NCBI GenBank assembly: GCA_963766005.1
Contig: CAVXYG010000008.1
Span: forward strand, 248,001-312,000
Length of the DNA stretch: 64,000 bases
Direction: 5' to 3'
DNA from: CAVXYG01 sp963766005
GTDB taxonomy: Bacteria; Actinomycetota; Actinomycetes; S36-B12; GCA-2699445
In this document: positions 50,025 to 57,445 of the stretch, in pieces
How the letters are laid out: each line of letters starts with the position of its first letter
How positions within the stretch are numbered: position 1 is the stretch's first letter
Notes under the pieces: model-generated
Database searches by the model: none
Told to the model about the DNA's origin: nothing
What the model saw: the letters and a program-made list of their open reading frames with translations, nothing else
Program-made: the position numbers and the translations under genes

Positions 50025-50747
50025 ATGGCGCAGCAGGTGGAGCTGGCTTGCCGGGCCGCCGACACAGGTCGTTTCGACGAGGCGCTGCGGTTGTGCGCGG
50101 GCGTGGGACCGGAGCGGATCGAGTACTCCGCATGCCGCGCGCTGGCGGCCAGCATCTACCGCCAGTCGGGCCGGCACGACCTCGCCGAACCGCTCGACGA
50201 CCAGGCGCTGGCTGCGCCCCGGCCGGACGAGCTCGGCCGGGCGATGGCTGCACTCGGCTTGGTCGCCGACCGGGTGGGGGCCGCCGACGCACCGGGCGCC
50301 CGGTCTGGACTGCTGCGGGCCCGCGAGGAGCTCGCCCAGGTTCCGCCGTCGCATTGGGCCGGGCGCTGGTTCGACCCGTGGCTCACGGCTGCCTGGGTGA
50401 GCGCCGAGGTGTCCCTGCTGGCCGGTGACCCGGCCAGCGCCGTGGCAGAACTGTTGCCCTTGGCCGGGGTGCGGCCCCGGGCGGTGGCGAATACGCGATG
50501 GCCGCACGAGCGCGCGAAGACGCTGCTCTTCCTGGGCGTCGCGCAGCGCTGCGCGGGGCAACCGGCGGCCGCTGCGGACAACCTCGCCCGGGCGATCGGC
50601 ATCGCCGTCGATGCCGGGTTGGCGCCGCTGGTGGTGCCAGCTGTGGAGCAGTTGGCCGAGCTCGACGAGGGTGCGGCGCAGCGGTATCGCGAGCCGCTGG
50701 CGCAGGCCCGTGCCACGCTGCGCCGGCACCTGCCGCCAGGCGCCTGA
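50025..50747 (+). CDS. TPR-like helical protein, function unknown
   Basis: The 240-aa product is almost all alpha-helical with TPR-like pairs: ALRLCAGVGPERIEYSACRA, ALAASIYRQSGRHDLAEPLD, and LLFLGVAQRCAGQPAAAADN. No enzymatic motif or signal peptide. The ATG is 4 bases after the MerR stop, so the two are an operon. A hairpin closes it at 50789-50818. Its place between whiB3 and guaB recalls the conserved protein found there in mycobacteria (I think Rv3415c), but that match is from memory. A scaffold for the neighbouring regulators is possible, not shown. Confidence 0.65.
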   Translation: MAQQVELACRAADTGRFDEALRLCAGVGPERIEYSACRALAASIYRQSGRHDLAEPLDDQALAAPRPDELGRAMAALGLVADRVGAADAPGARSGLLRAREELAQVPPSHWAGRWFDPWLTAAWVSAEVSLLAGDPASAVAELLPLAGVRPRAVANTRWPHERAKTLLFLGVAQRCAGQPAAAADNLARAIGIAVDAGLAPLVVPAVEQLAELDEGAAQRYREPLAQARATLRRHLPPGA

Positions 50748-50788
50748 CCCGGGCCGGGTTCTGCCGCCGCGGATTCGGACCCCAATGA

Positions 50789-50818
50789 GCAGGCGGCGCC
50801 GGCAGCAGCGCCGCCTGC
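50789..50818 (+). terminator. Terminator after the TPR-like gene
   Basis: A perfect 11-bp stem (GCAGGCGGCGC / GCGCCGCCTGC) with an 8-base loop, 42 bases after the stop. Confidence 0.65.
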
Positions 50819-50891
50819 GAGGGCGCAGATCACCGCGCATCCCCCCTGCGGCGGCGCGATCCTGGCAGAGTCGTGCGTCGAAGGAGGCTCC

Positions 50892-51503
50892 GTGTCGGAG
50901 GTGGTGATCTGCGATCCGCCGTCGCCGCTGCGGACAGTCCTGGCCCGGCGCATCGCCGAGGTCCCGGGAATCGACTCGGTGGGCGTCGTCGACGATGTCG
51001 AGGCGCTCGACGTGCTGCTCGGGCAGGAGCGCCCCGACATCGTGCTGCTGGCATCGCAGCCCCGGGGCGCCCGTCCCGGGGCAGCTGTACGGCTCGTCCG
51101 GGCGCATGCGCCGAGGGCGCGGATCCTGTTGCTGACCATGGGCACAGATCCCGACGACGTCGTGGCGGGCATGGCTGCCGGCGCCGTGGGCTACTTGGCT
51201 CGCGATGCCGCAGTGCCGGAAGCGGCCGCCGCGCTGGCGATGATCCCCGCCCAGGAGGGACCGCGGCCTGCGGGCCTCGGCGCTGCTGCGACCGGCGTCG
51301 ACGAGGAGGCGGCGTTGACCGACCGCGAACTGGAGGTCCTGCAGGGGATGAGCCGTGGTCGCAGCAACAGCGAGATCGGTGCCGATCTGTTCCTGTCGGA
51401 GGACACGATCAAGACCCACGCGCGGCGGCTCTTCCGCAAGATGCGCGTCAACGACCGGGCCCATGCCGTGGCGGAGGGCTTCCGCCGCGGCCACCTGACG
51501 TAG
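50892..51503 (+). CDS. bldM: BldM-like orphan response regulator (atypical receiver, LuxR-type HTH)
   Basis: GTG 50892 with AAGGAGG upstream gives 203 aa. The C-terminal helix-turn-helix (about 142-200) LTDRELEVLQGMSRGRSNSE, LFLSEDTIKTHARRLFRKM and RAHAVAEGF closely resembles BldM, the Streptomyces developmental regulator that is, as I recall, a neighbour of whiD. In the N-terminal receiver the phospho-acceptor position is Ala54 (IVLLAS where VVLLD is usual), the acidic pair is reduced to Asp8, and the Lys is Arg104. It therefore cannot be phosphorylated in the normal way. No histidine kinase is nearby. Symbol by similarity of the DNA-binding domain and synteny. Confidence 0.75.
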   Translation: MSEVVICDPPSPLRTVLARRIAEVPGIDSVGVVDDVEALDVLLGQERPDIVLLASQPRGARPGAAVRLVRAHAPRARILLLTMGTDPDDVVAGMAAGAVGYLARDAAVPEAAAALAMIPAQEGPRPAGLGAAATGVDEEAALTDRELEVLQGMSRGRSNSEIGADLFLSEDTIKTHARRLFRKMRVNDRAHAVAEGFRRGHLT

Positions 51504-51687
51504 CCCTCCGCCGAGGCGTCGCACCGCCGTGCGCGCCGTGGGACGGGGCTCGCGGCCGCGCTCCCCGACCAGCGCCCGCCCACGGCCGTCGGCGTCCCAC
51601 CGGCGACCCGGACATCGGTGGGGCCCCGGCCCCGACTGCCGTACCCTGAACGCACCGCCGCACCGCCGCACCGACGCTGGAGAAGCC

Positions 51688-53176
51688 ATGGTCGATCCCG
51701 ACGCCTTCGCCCCACTCGCGCTCACCTACGACGATGTGCTGCTGCTGCCGGCGCCGAGCGATGTCATCCCCTCCGAGGTGGACACCTCCACGCGGCTGAC
51801 TCGGCGGATCACGCTGCGCACGCCGTTGGTGTCGAGCGCGATGGACACGGTGACCGAGGCGCGGATGGCCATCGCCATGGCGCGGATCGGCGGCGTGGGC
51901 GTGCTGCACCGGAACATGGCGGTCGCCGAGCAGGTGATGCAGGTCGATCTGGTGAAGCGCTCGGAGGCGGGCATGGTGAACAACCCCGTGACCTGCGCCC
52001 CCGACGACACGCTCGCCGACGTCGAGGAACTCTGCCAGCGCTACCGGATCTCCGGCGTGCCTGTGGTGGATGCCGACCGACGGTTGGTCGGCATCGTGAC
52101 CAACCGCGACATGCGGTTCGTGGAGAACCAGTCCGTGCCAGCCCGCAGCATCATGACGCCGATGCCCCTGGTCACCGGTCGGCCAGGAATCGATGCCGAC
52201 GAGGCGCTCGACCTGCTGGCGCGCAACAAGATCGAGAAGCTGCCCCTGGTGGATGAATCCGGCCGGCTGCGCGGACTCATCACCATCAAGGACTTCACGA
52301 AGTCCGAGAAGTACCCGCATGCCACGAAGGACGACGTCGGGACGCCTCGTCGTCGGCGCGGCGGTCGGGGTGGGCAACGACTCCTACGAGCGTGCCAGGC
52401 ATCTCATCGAGGCGGGCGTGGACTTCATCGTCGTCGATACCGCCCACGGACACTCGCGGTCGGTTCTGGAGATGGTGGCGCGGCTCAAGCGGGATACCGA
52501 CTCCGAGATCGTGGGCGGGAACATCGCCACCCGCGAGGCCGCCGCAGCACTGGTGGAGGCGGGTGCTGACGGGATCAAGGTCGGCGTGGGGCCTGGTTCG
52601 ATCTGCACCACCCGCGTCGTTGCCGGCGTCGGTGTGCCCCAGGTCAGCGCGATAGCGGAGGCGGCCGCGGCAGCGGGACCCGCCGGGGTGCCGATCATCG
52701 GAGACGGCGGTCTGCAGCATTCCGGCGACATCGCCAAGGCGCTCGTCGCCGGCGCCGACACGGTCATGCTGGGGTCGCTGCTCGCCGGCTGCGCCGAGGC
52801 GCCCGGCGAGGTGGTGTTCGTCTCCGGCAAGCAGTTCAAGACGTACCGGGGGATGGGATCGCTCGGTGCCATGCAAAGCCGCGGCGAGGCGCGGTCGTAC
52901 TCGAAGGACCGGTACTTCCAGGACGACGTGCTCTCCGACGACAAGCTCGTGCCGGAGGGGATCGAGGGCATGGTCGCCTACCGCGGCCCGCTGCAGATGG
53001 TCGCCCACCAGCTCGTCGGCGGTCTGCGGGCATCCATGGGATACGTGGGCGCCGGCACCGTTGGGGAGTTGAAGCGGCGGGGACGTTTCGTCCGGATCAC
53101 CTCCGCGGGCCTGCGCGAGAGCCATCCGCACGACGTCACGATCTCCAACGAAGCGCCGAACTACAGCCCGCGCTAG
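51688..53176 (+). pseudogene. guaB: IMP dehydrogenase, interrupted by one frameshift
   Basis: GuaB oxidizes IMP to XMP, the first committed GMP step. ATG 51688 follows GGAGA. Residues 1-217 are intact: LTYDDVLLLPAPSD, VSSAMDTVTEARMA, then the two CBS repeats (about 95-212). At about 52342 an extra A in GGGACGCC shifts the frame; the conserved sequence resumes in another frame as GRLVVGAAVGVGNDSYERA and runs to the end, including the catalytic Cys loop GVGPGSICTT and KTYRGMGSLGAM. Removing one base restores a normal 495-aa enzyme. As read, translation stops at 52569 after 293 codons. A sequencing error is the simplest explanation for this otherwise essential gene, a recent mutation the alternative. 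TACCCT at 51642-51647 may be its -10 box. Confidence 0.85.
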
Positions 53177-53217
53177 CCACCCGAGGCCGTCTGGCGGTGC
53201 GGCGTGCTTCCGGTCCG

Positions 53218-53256
53218 GCGGTGGCAGCGGGCGGGGCTCCCCGCGGAGGCCACCGC
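53218..53256 (+). terminator. Terminator-like hairpin after guaB
   Basis: An outer 8-bp stem (GCGGTGGC/GCCACCGC) and an inner 6-bp stem (GCGGGG/CCCCGC) with a 2-base loop, 41 bases after the guaB stop. Confidence 0.5.
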
Positions 53257-53405
53257 TAGCACCTGCCGTCGCCCCGCGGCCGCCCGAGCCGCCGTCATTG
53301 CGTCGACGACGGGTGCAGACCTCAACCACGGGTGCATCCAGCAAGCAGATCCAACCCACTTCGCGTCAACGCCGGGTGTAAGCACTGCAACCGAACGCCA
53401 GCCCC

Positions 53406-54486
53406 TCATGCAACGCCAACAAGATCGCCGCTAGGGCTCCGCATCGTCCTGGCCGCGCGAAGGGCTTCGGTCCGCTGGTGGTGCTCGGTCTCGTCGAGCA
53501 GTCCCGCCTGATGGTTGAGCACCGCGACCACGAGCTGCTGATGCGCGTCGGCCTTGCGCCGGCGCACTGCCGGGGGATGAAGGCCAGGACAACCCCCACG
53601 GCTGCATAGGGCAGCAGGATGAGGCTGAGCAGGAGGTCTCGCCAAGCGCGATTCGCCCTCGGCCGCCGGTCGCCGTCTGCCGTGGCGGGCGACGGTCTCG
53701 TCGGAGGCGCGGGCGTCCGCGAGCGAGGCGGCATAGTCGCCGGCGGCCTGCAGCACTGCTTTGCCTTCGTCCACCGACTGCAGCCGCTTGGCCAGTAGCT
53801 GGGTATCTCCAGAGCGAAGGGGCTCGCTGGAGTCCCCCAGGCCGTACAGCGGCACCTCGGCGGCCGTGGTGTAGGTGTGGGCCGTCGCCCAGCCGGGAAG
53901 TTGGGGGCGGCGGCGCGTACCCGGTCATCGATCAGGTCGGTCAGCGCGTGAGCGGCCCCGTGGTCGTCCGCCGCCGCCGGCGCGCCCCAATCTGCCACCC
54001 ACGCATCCACATCGATGGGCTCGCCGATGTTCACCAGTACCGGCTGCGGAAGACCGCCTTGTTCTCGTAGTGCACGCCGATGGGGACGATCCGCACACTG
54101 TTGGTGCCCGAAGCCTTTGCGCCGAGCGCGATCCGGGCGGCACCGGTCTTCGCCTCGGCCATATGCGGCACATCCTGCGTGACCCCCTCGGGGAAGATCA
54201 GGATCATGTCTCCGTGCGCCCGCGACGCATACGCGCTGGCGAACTTCGTTCGACCCGCGGCCGCCATCGGCACGGCGGTGCACCGGGATCGCGCCGACGC
54301 CCTTCATCACCCCCTGGCGATCGGTACCTTCCAGATGACATCTCGGGCCACGATCCTCGGCAGGCGCGGGGACGCGTCCACCAGCAGGACAGCGTCGGCC
54401 AGGCCCCCGAAGTGGTTCGATACCGCCGCCACCGGGCCGCCGATCTCGTGCTTGCCCGGGCGCGGGTCCACGGCGATATCGATCCC
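53406..54486 (-). pseudogene. Decayed phospholipid-type acyltransferase (PlsC-like)
   Basis: On the minus strand the acyltransferase blocks appear in order but in different frames: GGPVAAVSNHFGGLADAVLL (motif I with NH...D), VMKGVGAIPVHR, GDMILIFPEGVTQ (motif III), VRIVPIGVHYENKAVF (motif IV), VNIGEPIDVDAW, a helical part with LAKRLQSVDEGKAVLQ and a hydrophobic end LLLSLILLPYAAVGVVLAFI. At least five frame changes are needed; one is a lost G in a G-run at about 54312. The N-terminus is missing because the reading joins a P-type ATPase fragment at about 54487. Once an acyl-glycerol-phosphate acyltransferase-like enzyme, now non-functional unless the assembly is poor here. Confidence 0.75.
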
Positions 54487-54487
54487 C

Positions 54488-54875
54488 GGAGGGAATGGCG
54501 GCGATCGCCGTGGTGATGCCGAGCAGGATGACTTCGCCGGCGTCGAGGCCCCTTGAGAAGCCGATGATCAGAAGCACCGCGACAGCCGCCCAGGCGACCA
54601 TGATCAGCCGAGACTTCAGCGTGCGCATTGCCTTCTGCAGCGGGGACGGCGCCTGCTCCACCGCGTTGAGCATCCCGGCGATCTTGCCCATCTCGGTCTC
54701 GGTGCCGGTGCCGGTCACGATCACGGTGGCCGTGCCTCGGGTGACCGAGGTGTTCTGGAATACCGTGTTCGAGCGGTCGCCGAGTGCGGTGTCCGGGTCG
54801 TCCAACGTCCCGCCGTCCTTCGGCACCGGGCGCTCTCGCCCGTCAGCGCGCTCTCCGCAACCTCCAGCGTCGCCG
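54488..54875 (-). pseudogene. Fragment of a cation-transporting P-type ATPase
   Basis: Minus-strand remnant of the A-domain and the following membrane helices: TLEVAESALTGES (with the dephosphorylation motif TGES), a frameshift, then PVPKDGGTLDDPDTALGDRS, TRGTATVIVTGTGTETEMGK and a helix pair ending ILLGITTAIAAIPSG, where PEGL/PSGL of transmembrane helix 4 would be. The phosphorylation and nucleotide domains and the N-terminus are gone. It is cut upstream by the IS30 remnant and downstream by the acyltransferase remnant. Confidence 0.8.
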
Positions 54876-54877
54876 CC

Positions 54878-55020
54878 GTGATCGTCGGCCTGCCGGCGCA
54901 CCTGGCCCGCTCGCTGACCTGGGACCAGGGCAAGGAGATGGCCCAGCACGCCCGGTTCAGCATCGACACCGGCGCGGTCTACTTCGCCGACCCGCACTTC
55001 CCGTGGCAGCGCGGCACCGG
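54878..55020 (+). mobile_element. IS30-family transposase remnant
   Basis: About 47 codons starting at GTG 54878 match the catalytic core of IS30 transposases: LPAHLARSLTWDQGKEMAQH, then DTGAVYFADPHFPWQRGT, the stretch that normally continues into the catalytic Glu region NENTNG. Everything before and after is missing, and no inverted repeats are recognisable. It abuts the P-type ATPase fragment on the left, so it probably marks an old insertion followed by deletion. Confidence 0.8.
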
Positions 55021-55028
55021 GCCGCCGA

Positions 55029-55553
55029 TCAACGCTCCTGGTGCTCCGGATCCCCAGCCACCAGTTCCGGCCTCGAGGCACGACTCACCCTCGGTCTGGG
55101 AACGCCAAGCGCGGCGGCGCACTTCGCGGCGGCGCGCAGCGCCTCCGGCTCCGCCACGGCGGACAGCCGACTGAGTTTGATGTCTTCCCCGTTTTTCGTG
55201 CGCAGGAACGGCGTGAAGTTGTCCCCTGAACCGGGCTTGGGCGACTGCACCCAGACAGACATCGCATCCTCGGTTGTCACCACCGTGGTGAACCAGAGGT
55301 GGCCTGCGATGCTGACCTTCCCCTGGTCGATGGAGGTTGGCCGGACTACCTTGGGGACGAACCACAGGGTGGCCGCCACGATGGCCACACCCATGGCGAC
55401 AGCGCCGACGGTGACCATCGGATGGAAGATCGAGTCGCCATCGAGGGCAGAGGTGATCAAGTCCCATGCCACGGCGAGTGCAAGGCCGGTGAGGGCTACG
55501 ACGACGACCACCCGTACCCATGATGGCCGGAAGACGAAGCGCGTTTGGGACAC
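55029..55553 (-). CDS. Membrane protein with PH-like domain, function unknown
   Basis: GTG 55553 gives 174 aa. Two membrane helices (about residues 10-32 and 42-64, VRVVVVVALTGLALAVAW and MVTVGAVAMGVAIVAATLWF) are followed by a cytoplasmic region resembling bacterial PH-like domains: GKVSIAGHLWFTTVVTTEDA, MSVWVQS and LRTKNGEDIKLSRLS. TACGCT lies 7 bases upstream of the GTG, suggesting a near-leaderless mRNA. The frame is clean, unlike its neighbours, but the C-terminus runs up to the IS remnant and may be truncated. I do not recognise the gene. Confidence 0.6.
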   Translation of the reverse strand: MSQTRFVFRPSWVRVVVVVALTGLALAVAWDLITSALDGDSIFHPMVTVGAVAMGVAIVAATLWFVPKVVRPTSIDQGKVSIAGHLWFTTVVTTEDAMSVWVQSPKPGSGDNFTPFLRTKNGEDIKLSRLSAVAEPEALRAAAKCAAALGVPRPRVSRASRPELVAGDPEHQER

Positions 55554-55617
55554 GGCGCCCAGCGTAGGCCACCAGCACCGCGAAGGCTGGGCGCCCGCCC
55601 CGCGCGGCGAGGCGGGG

Positions 55618-55985
55618 GCGCGGAGGCCAACGGCGTGATGGCCCTCGGCCACTGCTGCCTCTCGCTCCGGCTGCAGGATGTCGCTCACTTGGGCCAGCTG
55701 TATCTGGAGGACCTGGTCATCAACGGCCAGCAAACGGTGCCCGACGATTGGGTCGACAGCGTGGCGCAGCCCCAGGCCGGAGCGACTACTGCCTGCAGTT
55801 CTGGCTACCGCAGCGTTCCGACGGCGAGTTCTTCGCGCTGGGCGCCTTCCGCAACTACCTGTGGATCGACACCGAGCGGGGGTTCGCGGTGGCACAGTTC
55901 GCTACGCAACTCGGCCGCGAAGCACTGTCCCGCGGGCGAGGTGGCCGCGGCGATGAGGGCTCTGGGTGATGCAGTGGACGCGGCG
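55618..55985 (+). pseudogene. Fragments of a class C beta-lactamase-like serine hydrolase
   Basis: Three consecutive frames give parts of the C-terminal end of this family: CCLSLRLQDVAHLGQLYLED with INGQQTVPDDWVDSVAQP; then YCLQFWLPQRSDGEFFALGA and FRNYLWIDTERGFAVAQFAT; then AGEVAAAMRALGDAVDAAG. The active-site SxxK and YxN regions are absent. This is a decayed 3' end only. Confidence 0.65.
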
Positions 55986-56241
55986 GGCTAGCTGGCGCAG
56001 GCGGGCGCCGGCCGCCCGCCGTCCAAACCCGATCCGGCCACCACCTCATCCGGTCGGACGCGGCAGTGCTTGCCCCGGGCCGCGACTGCTGGCGGATCGC
56101 CCCGGTCACCGGCACCCCCGTGGCCCCGGCCCGTCCGGCCGACTGCCCGAACGCAGCCGCAGTGCCGGCGCCGCAGCCGCCCGGGACCGCGTCCGTGGGG
56201 GATCGCCGGCACGCGCGCGGCCGTGACGCTCCGAGCGCGGA

Positions 56242-56247
56242 TACTGT
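56242..56247 (+). promoter_or_regulatory. -10 box TACTGT for leaderless guaB3
   Basis: TACTGT ends exactly 6 bases before the ATG at 56254, and no ribosome binding site is present, so the mRNA likely starts at the ATG. Confidence 0.55.
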
Positions 56248-56253
56248 GGTCGT

Positions 56254-57369
56254 ATGCAGCAGGTCGAGATCGGTCGCGGCAAGCGCGCCAACCGTGCGTA
56301 CTCCTTCGACGACATCTACCTCAGCCCCTCGCGGCGCACTCGTGATCAGCACCTGGTCTCGACGTCCTGGCAGATCGACGCCTACTCCTTCGAGGCCCCC
56401 ATCATGTCCGCGCCGGTGGACTCCGTGGTGTCGCCGCAGACCGCCATCGCGCTCGGTCGGCTGGGCGTACTGGCGGTCCTGCCGCTGGAAGGCCTGTGGA
56501 CCCGGCACGAGGATCCGGCGGCGGGCCTGGCCGAGGTTCGGCAGGCGCGCAGTGCCGAAGCAGCAGTCGAGCTGCTGCGCCGTCTCTACGCAGCCCACAT
56601 CCGCGAGGATCTGGTGACGGCACGGGTGGGCGAGATCGCGCAGAGCGGGGTCACCACGGCCGCCGCAGTCAGCCCGCAGCACGCAGCTGCGCTCGCCCCG
56701 ATCGCGGCTGCCGCCGGCCTGGACATCCTCGTCGTCCGGGGGACGACGGTCAGCGCCGAGCACGTGTCCCGCGGCGGCGAGCCGTTGAACCTGAAACGGT
56801 TCGTCTCGGACCTCGACGTGCCGGTCATCGTCGGCGGCTGTGCCACCTACCAGGCTGCGCTGCACCTGATGCGCACCGGTGCCGCGGGCGTGCTCGTGGG
56901 GTTCGGCGGGGGATCGGCACACCGCACGGTGAACGTGCTGGGCATCCGGGTGCCGATGGCCAGTGCGGTAGCCGACGTGGCAGAGGCGCGCCGGGACTAT
57001 CTCGACGAGTCCGGCGGCCGCTACGTCCACGTCATCGCCGACGGCGCCGTGGGAACCAGCGGAGACCTGGTGAAGGCGATCGCGTGCGGCGCCGATGCGG
57101 TGATGGTCGGGGCTGCCCTGGCCCGCGCGGCAGAGGCGCCCGGCGGCGGCTTCCACTGGGGCCCGGAGGCCGTGCACCCGACGCTGCCGCGCGGCGAACC
57201 CGTGATGCTCGGGACGTCTGGGACTCTGGCCGAGATCCTCACGGGCCCCAGCGACCGCGCCGACGGCACCCGGAACCTCGTGGGTGCCTTGCGCAAGGCG
57301 ATGTCCACCACCGGCTACAGCGACATCAAGGAATTCCAGCGGGTCGCGGTCAATGTGCGGCCCCGGTGA
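56254..57369 (+). CDS. guaB3: GuaB3-family IMP dehydrogenase-related protein
   Basis: A 371-aa TIM-barrel relative of IMP dehydrogenase found in actinobacteria and cyanobacteria, without CBS domains. It starts MQQVEIGRGKRANRAYSFDD. The phosphate loop VIVGGCATYQ and the flap-type C-terminus are present, but the catalytic Cys loop GxGSxCxT of GuaB is GGGSAHRTVNVLGI here, so a normal Cys-dependent IMP oxidation is unlikely. Cyanobacterial GuaB3 has been reported to work as a GMP reductase; whether this one does is open. Located after guaB as in mycobacteria, though here 3 kb of debris lies between. Confidence 0.9.
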   Translation: MQQVEIGRGKRANRAYSFDDIYLSPSRRTRDQHLVSTSWQIDAYSFEAPIMSAPVDSVVSPQTAIALGRLGVLAVLPLEGLWTRHEDPAAGLAEVRQARSAEAAVELLRRLYAAHIREDLVTARVGEIAQSGVTTAAAVSPQHAAALAPIAAAAGLDILVVRGTTVSAEHVSRGGEPLNLKRFVSDLDVPVIVGGCATYQAALHLMRTGAAGVLVGFGGGSAHRTVNVLGIRVPMASAVADVAEARRDYLDESGGRYVHVIADGAVGTSGDLVKAIACGADAVMVGAALARAAEAPGGGFHWGPEAVHPTLPRGEPVMLGTSGTLAEILTGPSDRADGTRNLVGALRKAMSTTGYSDIKEFQRVAVNVRPR

Positions 57370-57433
57370 CCGGGAGGTCCTGGCGCAACGGCGACGGCAA
57401 CGGCCGGCCGGCGCCGGCCGAGGACGTGAGGGG

Positions 57434-57439
57434 TAGGTT
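57434..57439 (+). promoter_or_regulatory. -10 box TAGGTT for leaderless glpD
   Basis: TAGGTT ends 6 bases before the GTG at 57446; no ribosome binding site is seen between them. Confidence 0.55.
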
Positions 57440-57445
57440 GGCACG

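Noticed and set aside
52330..52345. Programmed ribosomal frameshift in guaB
   Set aside because: No slippery heptamer or stimulatory structure is evident, and GuaB is not known to need one; a simple indel fits better.
53204..53434. A small plus-strand gene after guaB
   Set aside because: It spans the terminator-like hairpin, has no family resemblance and overlaps the 3' end of the acyltransferase remnant.
55988..56241. Possible gene remnant just before guaB3
   Set aside because: Pro/Arg-rich frames on both strands but nothing recognisable; left as plain spacer.
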